A stretch of 64,000 bases of DNA from Alistipes sp. (lineage in GTDB: Bacteria > Bacteroidota > Bacteroidia > Bacteroidales > Rikenellaceae), in NCBI GenBank assembly GCA_022767745.1, contig JALENN010000006.1, positions 248,001 to 312,000 on the forward strand. The letters are read 5' to 3'. The notes below the pieces were generated by a model. It ran no database searches and was not told the origin of the DNA. It was given only the letters and a program-made list of their open reading frames with translations. This document shows positions 53,440 to 61,567 of this stretch, in pieces (the first letter of the stretch is position 1; every line of letters begins with the position of its first letter). Position numbers and translations under genes: made by a program.

Positions 53440-53471
53440 CAAATTTAGTTATAAATCGACGGAAAAACAAC
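53440..53471 (-). promoter_or_regulatory. Promoter of the CBM9-like/kinase operon
   Basis: Minus strand GTTG (53468-53471), 20 bp, TAAATTTG (53440-53447). Start near 53434, leader about 33 nt. Confidence 0.7.
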
Positions 53472-53544
53472 TTTTAGCGAAAAAATCCCCAACCGACGGC
53501 CCGCAGCCGCCGCTCCGCTTCCGTCTTACGGCCGGCCGCGACGC

Positions 53545-54156
53545 CTACGCCGCCGCTCCGCCGCCGTTTTCCGCCGCACGCGCCCCGCATATGCGGCGCA
53601 CCGCGGCACGCACGACCCACATGGCCGCGGCTGCCGACAGCAATCCCGTCACCACGCCCAGCGCTATGTCCACGGGGAAGTGGTAGGCAAGGTAGATGCG
53701 CGAATAGCATATCGCCACCGTCACCGCCACGATCAGCACCGCGAACCACCGCCGCCGCACCGCCGGGATCGACGTCACGCACAGGGCCGTCATCGTGGCG
53801 GCGTGTGCCGAGACGGTGCCGTAGCGGCCGCCCTCGCGCACGGTGTGAATGAGCCCCTCTATCTCGGGGGTGTGCATGGGGCGCAACCGCGCGGGGAACG
53901 ACGGCCACAGGTCGGCCAGAAGCCCCGAATGCTTGAATATGCCCGCCACCATGTCCGCCAGCCCCAGGGCCGCGGCGGCCGTGATGACGAATACAAGCAG
54001 CGCGCGCCAGCCGCCGCGGCGCCACACGAGCCACAGCATGAGCAGGTAGAGCCATGCCCACGCCGCGGGAGTGGAGCAAAGCACCATGATGCAGTCCATC
54101 ACGGGGCCGCCGTCGAAGTTCAGCGCGAGGAAAAGCTCGTGATCGAAGGTGTACAT
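53545..54156 (-). CDS. PAP2-family membrane phosphatase
   Basis: About 203 residues and five or six membrane helices. The phosphatase triad is recognisable: IFKHSGLLADLWPSFPARLRP (Lys...Arg-Pro, with a longer spacer than usual), TVSAHAATMTAL (Ser-x-His) and CYSRIYLAYHFPVDIALG (Ser-Arg-x5-His-x3-Asp). Such enzymes dephosphorylate undecaprenyl diphosphate, phosphatidic acid or lipid A at the periplasmic face. The start MYTFDHELF at 54156 fits; the track start at 54183 adds nine residues. Ala-rich C-terminal tail. Own consensus promoter at 54226-54257. Confidence 0.88.
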   Translation of the reverse strand: MYTFDHELFLALNFDGGPVMDCIMVLCSTPAAWAWLYLLMLWLVWRRGGWRALLVFVITAAAALGLADMVAGIFKHSGLLADLWPSFPARLRPMHTPEIEGLIHTVREGGRYGTVSAHAATMTALCVTSIPAVRRRWFAVLIVAVTVAICYSRIYLAYHFPVDIALGVVTGLLSAAAAMWVVRAAVRRICGARAAENGGGAAA

Positions 54157-54225
54157 ACGCAGCGGATGTTGTCGCGGGCGCACCGTGGCAGCACCTGCGG
54201 CACGGCCGCGGCGCCCTCAATTATC

Positions 54226-54257
54226 CAAAGGTAGCGAAAAAAGGCGTCACGGCCAAA
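54226..54257 (-). promoter_or_regulatory. Bacteroidota consensus promoter of the PAP2 gene
   Basis: Minus strand TTTG (54254-54257), 20 bp, TACCTTTG (54226-54233): full consensus, leader about 64 nt. Confidence 0.8.
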
Positions 54258-54356
54258 TTTTTCATTTCAGAAAATCGTCCTCACGCGCCGCCCCCGCACG
54301 GGTTATGGCCGCCGCCGCACAGGCTACGGGCATCCGTCCTGCGCCGCCATGACAAC

Positions 54357-54390
54357 AAAGGCGGGCCGCCCCACACGGCGACCCGCCCTT
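54357..54390 (-). terminator. Terminator after the HdeD-like gene
   Basis: Imperfect GC-rich hairpin (AAGGCGGGCCGCC / GGCGACCCGCCCTT, one bulge) about 23 bp beyond the stop. On the minus strand it ends in TTGTTGTC. Confidence 0.55.
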
Positions 54391-54412
54391 CAGAAACTAA
54401 TGCCCTGCGGCG

Positions 54413-54988
54413 TCACTCCTCCGACACGGCATCCTTGACGGCCTTGAGTTTCACGGCCAGCCATATGCGGAATATGCCGTAGAAGATCATCGCCGTCGAG
54501 AAGAAGGCCACGACGAACACGCCACCGAAGATCGGCGAGCTGAAGATGAACACCAGCGAGAAGATGAAGCCGACGATGGCCAGCGCCAGCAGCCAGCCCC
54601 AGCCGCGCACGCCCACCGAACCGAGCTCCGATGTCCAGCCTATGGCCCACACCGAGCGCAGCATGATCCAGAATCCCACGAAGTATATCAGCACGGCCGT
54701 GGCGGCGGGAGCGGGGCTTGCGGCCAGCATCACACCCAGCAGCAGGTCGATGATACCGCCCGCGAGGGTCCAACCCCAGCCGCGCATGCGGCGGTTGCCC
54801 ACGGCGAAGACCACCTCGAACAGGCCGCTGACGAAGAAGGCCACGATGAAGAGCATGGTCAGCGCGCCGAGCGTGGCCAGCGGCGTGAAGAAACACCACA
54901 CTCCCAGAACGACGGCCAGCAGGCCGATTATGAGCGACGTCCACCAGTGGCGTACGGCGCCGCGCATCTCTTCTACCAAATCTTTCAT
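54413..54988 (-). CDS. HdeD-like (DUF308) membrane protein
   Basis: A 191-residue protein with six hydrophobic helices in three repeated pairs, as in E. coli HdeD: WWTSLIIGLLAVVLGVWCFF, TMLFIVAFFVSGLFEVVFAV, GWGWTLAGGIIDLLLGVMLAA, IYFVGFWIMLRSVWAIGW, then a matching third pair. HdeD is linked to acid resistance at high cell density, but its mechanism is not known. The start MKDLVEEMRG at 54988 is preferred over the track start by signal-free N-terminal similarity. The upstream region holds three spaced GAC-N5-GTC sites. Confidence 0.85.
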   Translation of the reverse strand: MKDLVEEMRGAVRHWWTSLIIGLLAVVLGVWCFFTPLATLGALTMLFIVAFFVSGLFEVVFAVGNRRMRGWGWTLAGGIIDLLLGVMLAASPAPAATAVLIYFVGFWIMLRSVWAIGWTSELGSVGVRGWGWLLALAIVGFIFSLVFIFSSPIFGGVFVVAFFSTAMIFYGIFRIWLAVKLKAVKDAVSEE

Positions 54989-55107
54989 AACTGTCACTTT
55001 TTTAGGTTTCAATGTATCCGTTATCTACCCCTTCGAGCTGCAAATTGCATGCCCCGCGCCGCAGGCGGCCGCCCGCAACCCCGGCCGTGACGCATTGACA
55101 CCCGCAC

Positions 55108-55164
55108 CCGACAAACGGTCACACCGCGCCGACAAAGCGTCAGATGACGGCCGACAAAAGGTCA
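55108..55164. promoter_or_regulatory. Three spaced CCGACAAAnnGTCA repeats, operator-like array
   Basis: CCGACAAACGGTCA (55108-55121), CCGACAAAGCGTCA (55129-55142) and CCGACAAAAGGTCA (55151-55164) start 21 and 22 bp apart, so they sit on the same face of the helix. Each contains GAC-N5-GTC, an 11 bp inverted half-site pair. They lie 120-177 bp upstream of the HdeD-like ATG and just after the DUF1080-PHP stop. A weaker GTGACGCATTGACAC lies at about 55087-55101. Confidence 0.6.
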
Positions 55165-55175
55165 GCCGCCCCCGC

Positions 55176-55205
55176 ACGACGCAAAGCGGCGGCACCCCGT
55201 GGAAG
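55176..55205 (-). terminator. Terminator after the DUF1080-PHP gene
   Basis: GCGGCGGCACC pairs perfectly with GGTGCCGCCGC around an 8 nt loop. Only three T follow on the minus strand, so efficiency is uncertain. Confidence 0.6.
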
Positions 55206-55238
55206 GTGCCGCCGCATGCACAGAGCCCCTACGGGCGC

Positions 55239-56669
55239 TTACCACTTGTTGTATATCACCACGGGGCGCGAGCGGCGCACGCTCATCGACGGGAACCACA
55301 TGTCCTCCGCCGTAAGGCCGCACTCGCGGACCGCATCGACACAATACTCCAGACGGCCGAAGTCGGCGTCGACATTGTTGGTGCCGAACGTGAACTTGAT
55401 GCCCATCTCCTTGGCGCGGCGTATGATGTCGAAGCTCGGGATGCGGTAGCGGGCGTTGATCTCCAGCGCTATGCCGTAGCGGCGCAGCACCTCCAGCACG
55501 CGGTCGACACGTTCCCCGGTCCAGTACTTCGCGTAGTCGGCCTGCATATCCTCGGGCAGGTAGGTCGGGTTGGCGTAGATGTCGGCAGGCTCGTTGGTGA
55601 GGATTTTGACGGTCTGGTCGACCAGATGGTCCATGTACTGCTCCCTGGTTATGCCGTCGTAGTGCACCTCCTCGGGGCGGTAGATGCGCGAGAGGCGGCC
55701 GCGGTGGTCGACAATGGTCATGGCGTCGGTGAAGAGGTAGTCGAATACGCCCAGCGCCTCCTGCGAGAAGGTAGCGGTCCACTTGCGCCCCTCGCCCTGC
55801 ACGCCGCGCAGGAAGGGCATGTCCTTCACCTCGTCGAAGTAGTCATACACCTCGGCATCGTCGGCCAGCATGCGGCCCACGCCGCCCTCGCCCGCATTGG
55901 GGGCCACACCGTAGTTGATGCCGTAGTTCATCGACATGGCGTGCGCCATCTCCTTCGTCAGGCCGCCCTTCAGGTGGACGTGGTAGTCGATGACGGGGAA
56001 ATCCTGCTGCTGGAGGCGTATCACGCCGTCCGTGCGCTCGTCCACCACGGCCATCGTGTCGGCCTCGTTGCGCACCGTGTCGCGCAGGCGCACCACGCTC
56101 ATGTCGCGGAACGTCACGCTGCCCGCAATGCCGCGCAGCGCCAGCATGCCGTAGCCCAGACGGCGGTCGGCATACTCGTCGGTGCGGTAGGGCTCGTCGG
56201 GTTCGGTGTAGCACACCACCTCGGTGCCCGCTATCGATACCGTGATGTTGCGGCCGCGCACCGCCACCTCGAAGTCGAACCACTCGCCGTCCTCGGCCAG
56301 CGAGCGGTAGAGGTTGCGCACCGCCGCCAGCGAGCCGCTCTTGCGCGTGCCGTCGATGGCGCCGTTGCGGAACAGCACCTCGTATCCGCCCTTCGTCCCA
56401 TCGGTGTGGAACGCCAGCGCCGCCTCGCCGCCGGGCGAGGTGAAGGCCTGGCCCCGCAGCATGAAGTTGCCGTACTCGCCATCGGCCAGCCATGTCTCGC
56501 CCGCCGCGACGGTAATCTCGCTGCCGCGGCTCACGCCGCCCGACATGTTGCGGAAGCGGTCGAGCGGAATGGCCACATCGTACCGCACACACCCCACGGC
56601 AACCGCCGCGGCGGCCGCCATGACCAGAAGGCGCCGCGCGCCCCCGAGTCCAAAATCGTAGATCTTCAT
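55239..56669 (-). CDS. DUF1080 (3-keto-disaccharide hydrolase-like) plus PHP-like domain fusion lipoprotein
   Basis: A 476-residue exported protein, probably a lipoprotein (AAVAVGC, Cys27). Residues about 45-195 form a jelly roll like DUF1080/LamG domains: GGYEVLFRNGAIDGTRKSGS, DGEWFDFEVAVRGRNITVSIAG, LGYGMLALRGIAGSVTFRDMSVVRL. DUF1080 enzymes cleave 3-keto-glycosides. Residues about 223-460 look like a PHP/amidohydrolase barrel: FPVIDYHVHLKGG (HxH, 230/232), VDHRGRLSRIYRPEEV, and ALEINARYRIPSFDIIRRAKEMGIKFTFGTNN. The usual late SDAH metal motif appears as TNNVDAD without His, so the site may be altered. Last gene of the run with GH116 and the unassigned glycosidase. Confidence 0.7.
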   Translation of the reverse strand: MKIYDFGLGGARRLLVMAAAAAVAVGCVRYDVAIPLDRFRNMSGGVSRGSEITVAAGETWLADGEYGNFMLRGQAFTSPGGEAALAFHTDGTKGGYEVLFRNGAIDGTRKSGSLAAVRNLYRSLAEDGEWFDFEVAVRGRNITVSIAGTEVVCYTEPDEPYRTDEYADRRLGYGMLALRGIAGSVTFRDMSVVRLRDTVRNEADTMAVVDERTDGVIRLQQQDFPVIDYHVHLKGGLTKEMAHAMSMNYGINYGVAPNAGEGGVGRMLADDAEVYDYFDEVKDMPFLRGVQGEGRKWTATFSQEALGVFDYLFTDAMTIVDHRGRLSRIYRPEEVHYDGITREQYMDHLVDQTVKILTNEPADIYANPTYLPEDMQADYAKYWTGERVDRVLEVLRRYGIALEINARYRIPSFDIIRRAKEMGIKFTFGTNNVDADFGRLEYCVDAVRECGLTAEDMWFPSMSVRRSRPVVIYNKW

Positions 56670-56707
56670 ATCCTTAGGTTTTTATTCTGTTTCGTTTTCC
56701 CGTGGCC

Positions 56708-58042
56708 TCAGCGGCGCAGCTCCACGATCAGCGGGCCGTCGCTCACAGTAAGGCGCACCTCGTCGACACGCTCCAGCCGCTGCAGCGGCTCCACACCCTC
56801 GACCGGATCGTAGACCGCAACGCGGCGCATGCGCCGCGGCAGCCGCACCGTCACCTCGTCGGCGCCCTCGACACGCTCGCCCCACACCACCAGCCACAGC
56901 GATCCGTCGCTCTTGGCCAGCAGCAGGTCGTGCACCGTGGCCGGCTGCGGCGCGATGTCGTAGCCGAGGCCCGGCAGGCGGCGCACGTCGCGGTCGTCGT
57001 GCAGGATCGTGGTCAGGTTGTGCAGGCAGTCGGCCGCCATACGTTTGGTAGTATAGTCCGGGCCGTAGAAGCCGAAGCGGCCGTCGCCGTCGTCGATGAA
57101 CTCATATATGAATGTCTTGGCCCACCCGCGCGCGAACTGCGCCAGGTAGACGTTCATGTAGTTGTGCGCCTGCACGCTCTCGGTGATAGCGCCGCCGCAG
57201 TCGCCCACACGCACGCCCGTCTCCGTAGTCACGCGCGGCAGCACGTCCAGCTCCTCCTGCGCATAACCCGCGAACCCATTGCGCCACGTGCGGCCGAAGT
57301 TGCCGTAGAGGCCGTCGGCATGGCACTCGGGCGATGGGTCGGCGGCGTTCCACACCTGGTTGTCGTGCGGCGCGCCCGGCCAGCTCGGGTGGTACATGTA
57401 GTTGTGGCAGTTGGCATAGTCGGCATAGCGCGTGCCGGCGGGCATGAGCGTCGCGGCGCCCTCGGGTATCTCGAGGAACTGCAGGCCGCAGTTGTCCGTC
57501 TGCGCGCCCATCTCGCTCGAACTGTAGACGGGATACCCCTTCAGGTCGGGGTCGGCCTTGACCGCCGCATAGAGGTCCCGCTGCATGCGCGCCACGGGCA
57601 GCCACGACAACTCGCGGCCCCCGGCCTCGCCCCCATACACCACGCCGCCGAAGTTGTTCGGCTCGTTGGGGCCCTCGACGGCCACCAGCGCCCCCGCCTC
57701 GTGCAGCTCGCGCGCAGCGCGCAACGTAGCCTCCACACAGCCGTCGCGGGCACCGCTGCCCGGGCCGAAGACGACGCCCACGCCCGCCTCGCGGTGGACG
57801 TGCAGCAGGCCCGACATATCGTAGTTGCCGTCGGCGGCGTCGCGCACGTTGCGCACGCCCGTATAGCGCAGCAGGGGCGCGATGCGCGTGGCATCGTCGC
57901 CGTGCTGTATGTGCAGGCACACGCCTATCGAGTTGAGAAAGTCCCACGCGCTGCGCGCACGGTCCTCGCCCTCGCGCGGGGCGGCATTTACCGCGACGGC
58001 AAGGGTGGCGGCCGCCAGCGCCATGATCGATCGTATCTTCAT
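56708..58042 (-). CDS. Secreted clan GH-A glycosidase of unassigned family
   Basis: A 444-residue exported protein with signal peptide about 1-20. TIM-barrel signs: FLNSIGVCLHIQHGDDAT, YTGVRNVRDAADG, then VAVEGPNEPNNFGG (Asn126-Glu127-Pro128, the strand-4 acid/base) and PRVTTETGVRVG (Glu274 in the strand-7 nucleophile position), spaced as in retaining clan GH-A enzymes. A small beta domain ends the chain (VTVRLPRRMRRVAVYDPVEG). It is reminiscent of GH39/GH79-like proteins, but I cannot place it in a family. It is 35 bp after the GH116 gene and 38 bp before the DUF1080-PHP gene. Confidence 0.7.
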   Translation of the reverse strand: MKIRSIMALAAATLAVAVNAAPREGEDRARSAWDFLNSIGVCLHIQHGDDATRIAPLLRYTGVRNVRDAADGNYDMSGLLHVHREAGVGVVFGPGSGARDGCVEATLRAARELHEAGALVAVEGPNEPNNFGGVVYGGEAGGRELSWLPVARMQRDLYAAVKADPDLKGYPVYSSSEMGAQTDNCGLQFLEIPEGAATLMPAGTRYADYANCHNYMYHPSWPGAPHDNQVWNAADPSPECHADGLYGNFGRTWRNGFAGYAQEELDVLPRVTTETGVRVGDCGGAITESVQAHNYMNVYLAQFARGWAKTFIYEFIDDGDGRFGFYGPDYTTKRMAADCLHNLTTILHDDRDVRRLPGLGYDIAPQPATVHDLLLAKSDGSLWLVVWGERVEGADEVTVRLPRRMRRVAVYDPVEGVEPLQRLERVDEVRLTVSDGPLIVELRR

Positions 58043-58077
58043 TGCATTACAAGTTTACGTATGACAATCCGCCGCGC

Positions 58078-60621
58078 CTAAAGCTTCACCGTGCGCCGCT
58101 CGCCCGCCCGCAGGGCGAAGTCGCGCAGCCGCACCGTGCGCTCGCCCACGCGCAGCGTCGCAAGGTCGAGACTGCCCTCGCACACCTCGACCGTGACCTC
58201 AGCGTCCGACACCTCGCACGTACCCCACGAGTAGCCGTTGCTCCAGAAGTAGCGGCCGGGGCGCGACGTGATGCCCATCGAGCGGTCGACGCCCGAGTAG
58301 CTGAAATCCGACAGGGCTATCACCGCGCCCCAGCTGGCCATCGAGCGGGCGTAGTGGTGTCCGCACTCGGGTTCGCTGAAGGGGTTGCGGCGCGCGCCGT
58401 CGAAGCGGGCGCGGATGGCGTCGATGCACTTCAGCGCATCGGCCTCCATACCCTCGTATATCATGCCCACGGCAGCGCAGTACTCGAAGCCCGTCATCGA
58501 CTCGGCGAAGTAGGGGAATGGAATGGCCAGACGGCCCTTGGGCCACGAGGCCATGACGAGGCCCGACTCGCCCGCCGTGACGTAGCTGCGCATGTTGTTG
58601 AAGCGCGTGCCGAAGTCCTCGACGAAGTTATATCGCATGACGCTCTGCAGCGCGCTGCGCACATTGCCGCGGTCGGCCAGATATCCCAGCGAGCAGATGT
58701 GGGCCATGTACTGCCCCACCATCTGGTCGACGAGGCATCCGCGCCCCAGCTGGTAGGGCGGCACGGCGGCCTGCGGATCGTCCATGTCGATGAACCCGAA
58801 GGTCTCGGGGTCGGTGATGCGGTGCTCGTAGTACTCGCCGTTGAAGAGGTTCTCGTCCATCCAGCGGCTGCCGCGCTCGAACAGCCTGCGGCACTCGCGC
58901 GCAAAATCCTTCTCGCCCACGGCCTCGGCCATACGCTCCGCCGCCCGCAGCGCCCCCATATACCAGAACCCCATCTGCGGGTTGGGGCCGAAGTAGTTCA
59001 CGTCCATCGTATTGTGCTGCGAACCCTCCATCACGCCATCGCGGTTGCCGTCCCAGCCCCGCTCGGCCCACGCGTAGGAGAGGATGCGCTTCACCTGCGG
59101 CCAGTTGTCCCGCAGGAAGCCATCGTCGCCCGAGAGCTGCCACTCGCGGTAGGCCTTCATCACGCACCCCATCTGCCCGTCGGCAGCGGCGGCCGAGCCG
59201 TCGGCGGCAGTCGACAGCGGCAGCGAGGCGCGGAAGTTCATCAGTCCGTCCTCGCGCGTGGCATAGTTCAGCTCCACGTCGCGCATCGTGCGCGCCAGAT
59301 CGCCGAAGAGGAACGGCGTGGCCATCTCGTAGTTCCACACATGGGTGCACGAACCCATGCACGACCCGAAGCGGTCCATCACGCCCTCCCACCCCATCAG
59401 GTGGCCGCTCGGCAGGCGGAACACCGTCTGCGACCGCAGCACCGAGAGGTTGAACAGCGCCGCCTCCTTCACGCTCGCGGGCAGCGACGAGCCCGTCAGG
59501 GCCTCGACGAAGGCTATCGTGCGGCGCTCGAGCTCGGGCATGCGCGGCACGATCTCGGCAGCCGCCGCCCACGCGTCGGCATAGAGCGTGCTGTAATAGT
59601 TGCCCACGGTCTGCTGCGACCACGCCTTGCGGTTGGGGAAGTTCCACGTGAGGAAGAAGACGAAGCGGCGGCTCTCGCCCGCCGGTATGCGCCGCTTGAC
59701 GGCCAGCGCCGCCGTCGGGTCGGGCTCCGTCACCGCGGCCGTGCGCTCGGTGAGCGTGCCGTCGGCGCTGAAGTCGTCCCAGAAGTCGAGAATCGAGTTG
59801 TTCCAGTCGTTGGGGCGTGTCGAGGTGCGGTAGCTAACCTCGCCGTCGCTCGTGGTGACAAGGGCCATCGTACCCCACGCCGGGTCGGCCTTGTCGACCC
59901 CATCGGAGTACATATATATGCCGCGCAGGCCGTCGCGCTCGCGGTACTCGTTGCGGTTGTCGGCCGCGCCCGTCGGCACATAGTCGCCCTTCCAGTCGGT
60001 GTGAAAGCGGCTGCCGTCCTTGCCGATGAAGTTGCGCAGGCATCCGCACACGGCAACATCCATGTCGCCGCCCGAGGTGTTCTCCACCTCATACACCAGC
60101 ACCGCCACGGGCAGCGAGCTGGCATCGGCGTCGCACGGCACCAGGGGGTTGAACCCCCGCACCGTAACCTTCAGCGGCACCCCTCCGCCCGACAGGTGCG
60201 CCTGCCCGAAGGGATAGGCCGCATCGAACGACGCCTCGCCGAAGCGCGGCAGGCCGTGGTGGTTTACGGGGCGGCCCTCGTAGTGCAGTATCTCATGGTC
60301 GTAGAGCGGTCCCGCCGCCAGCAGCGTGCGGGCCTCGCCGCCCTCGGGGGCGGCATATATGGCGAAGAAGGGGGCGTCGTTGCCCGTGGTGACGGTGCTG
60401 TAGCCCTTGGCCGGGACGTTCATTATCTCCCAGTCGCGCAGCTCGCCGCGCCCGCCGAGCGATACCGTACCCGTACCTATGCCGCCCAGCGGCAGCGCAA
60501 TGCGGTAGAGGTGGTCGCCGTCGTAGTGCTTCAGCACGGGCCACTGCGACGGCTGCCACCCCTCGGCCGCGGCAGCCACGCCCCACAGGGCGGCCACGGC
60601 GGCAAAGAAGAATCGCTTCAT
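58078..60621 (-). CDS. GH116-family beta-glycosidase (GBA2-like), secreted
   Basis: An 847-residue exported enzyme (signal peptide MKRFFFAAVAALWGVAAAAEG). RIALPLGGIGTGTVSLGGRGELRDWEIMN opens the N-terminal beta-sandwich of the GBA2/GH116 group. The (alpha/alpha)6 catalytic part includes CTHVWNYEMATPFLFGDLARTMRDVELNY and GSQHNTMDVNYFGPNPQMGFWYMGALRAAERMA, where the Asp is the acid/base by family comparison. The C-terminus has HYARSMASWGAVIALSDFSYSG. Known members act on beta-glucosides, glucosylceramide or xylosides. Start at 60621; the upstream MDM at 60627 is equally possible. First of three tightly spaced glycan-active genes. Confidence 0.9.
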   Translation of the reverse strand: MKRFFFAAVAALWGVAAAAEGWQPSQWPVLKHYDGDHLYRIALPLGGIGTGTVSLGGRGELRDWEIMNVPAKGYSTVTTGNDAPFFAIYAAPEGGEARTLLAAGPLYDHEILHYEGRPVNHHGLPRFGEASFDAAYPFGQAHLSGGGVPLKVTVRGFNPLVPCDADASSLPVAVLVYEVENTSGGDMDVAVCGCLRNFIGKDGSRFHTDWKGDYVPTGAADNRNEYRERDGLRGIYMYSDGVDKADPAWGTMALVTTSDGEVSYRTSTRPNDWNNSILDFWDDFSADGTLTERTAAVTEPDPTAALAVKRRIPAGESRRFVFFLTWNFPNRKAWSQQTVGNYYSTLYADAWAAAAEIVPRMPELERRTIAFVEALTGSSLPASVKEAALFNLSVLRSQTVFRLPSGHLMGWEGVMDRFGSCMGSCTHVWNYEMATPFLFGDLARTMRDVELNYATREDGLMNFRASLPLSTAADGSAAAADGQMGCVMKAYREWQLSGDDGFLRDNWPQVKRILSYAWAERGWDGNRDGVMEGSQHNTMDVNYFGPNPQMGFWYMGALRAAERMAEAVGEKDFARECRRLFERGSRWMDENLFNGEYYEHRITDPETFGFIDMDDPQAAVPPYQLGRGCLVDQMVGQYMAHICSLGYLADRGNVRSALQSVMRYNFVEDFGTRFNNMRSYVTAGESGLVMASWPKGRLAIPFPYFAESMTGFEYCAAVGMIYEGMEADALKCIDAIRARFDGARRNPFSEPECGHHYARSMASWGAVIALSDFSYSGVDRSMGITSRPGRYFWSNGYSWGTCEVSDAEVTVEVCEGSLDLATLRVGERTVRLRDFALRAGERRTVKL

Positions 60622-60667
60622 ATCCATAGTTGTAGGTTGTGTGCAACAAAGCCTCCCCCGGTCCCCG

Positions 60668-61534
60668 TCAGCGCACGCCGTGCGCCTCGCGCAGGAGCTC
60701 GCCCAGCACGCCGATGTTCTCGACGATAAGGTCGGGCTGCCGCGGCGCGGCATCGGCCACGTCGAGCGTCGTCTCGCCCGAGAGCACCAGCACGCCGAAC
60801 GCGCCGGCGGCATGTGCCATCTCGATGTCGGTGTAGATGCGGTCGCCCGTCATGATAATCTGGTCGGGGCGCAGGCCGTAACGGCGCTCGATGCCCGTCA
60901 GCATGTTGGGGTCGGGCTTGCCCAGCGTGATGTCGGGGCGGCGGCCCGTGGCGTGCTCGATGCACCTGCATATCGAGCCGCAGTCGACCAGCACCACACG
61001 CTCGTCGGTGGGGCACACGCGGTCGGGGTTCGTGGCCACATAGGGCACACCCTGCGACACCCACCACGCCGCACGGCACAGCCGCGCGTAGGTGAGCGTC
61101 ATGTCGAAGGCCACGACCACAACGTCGGGCACGTCGTCGGCACTGTCCGCGGTCGGTTCAAAGCCCGCGCGCTCGAACTCCGACACCATGCTCGGCGTTC
61201 CCAGCAGGAAGAGGCGCCGCGCCCCGGGCCACTGCGTGCGGATATAGTCTATCGTAGCCAATGCCGTGGTGTACATCTGCTCCCCGGTAGCCGCTACGCC
61301 CAGCCGCGAGAGCTTGCCCAGATAGTCGGCGATCGACTTCGAGGGGTTGTTCGTAAGGAACGAGTGCGTCACGCCGATTCCCGCAAGCCCCTCAAGGAAG
61401 GGGTTCGTCCACGGGAAGAGCGACATGCCCATGTATATCGTGCCGTCCATGTCGAGCGCGACATGGCGTATCCCCGCAAGGCGCGACATGAGCTCCTCGC
61501 GGGGGTAGATCGAGCGGTATCTGTCGAATTGCAT
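60668..61534 (-). CDS. HAD-superfamily (subclass IIA, NagD-like) phosphatase
   Basis: A 288-residue cytoplasmic phosphatase. Motif I is HVALDMDGTIYMG (nucleophile Asp), motif II THSFLTNNPSKS, motif III lysine in ITLGKPDPNML, and motif IV IIMTGDRIYTDIEMAHAAG. The cap between II and III is type IIA, as in NagD, p-nitrophenylphosphatase and phosphoglycolate phosphatases. The substrate is unknown. The track start at 61558 is a GTG; the ATG at 61534 (MQFDRYRS) is preferred. It lies between the SPOR-like protein gene and the GH116 gene. Confidence 0.85.
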   Translation of the reverse strand: MQFDRYRSIYPREELMSRLAGIRHVALDMDGTIYMGMSLFPWTNPFLEGLAGIGVTHSFLTNNPSKSIADYLGKLSRLGVAATGEQMYTTALATIDYIRTQWPGARRLFLLGTPSMVSEFERAGFEPTADSADDVPDVVVVAFDMTLTYARLCRAAWWVSQGVPYVATNPDRVCPTDERVVLVDCGSICRCIEHATGRRPDITLGKPDPNMLTGIERRYGLRPDQIIMTGDRIYTDIEMAHAAGAFGVLVLSGETTLDVADAAPRQPDLIVENIGVLGELLREAHGVR

Positions 61535-61567
61535 CCGTTTTTCGGTATGAGTTGTCACGCAATCACA

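Noticed and set aside
55108-55164. Three repeats read as a CRISPR array
   Set aside because: Repeat units are only 14 bp, spacers 7-8 bp and no cas gene is near; a regulatory array fits better.
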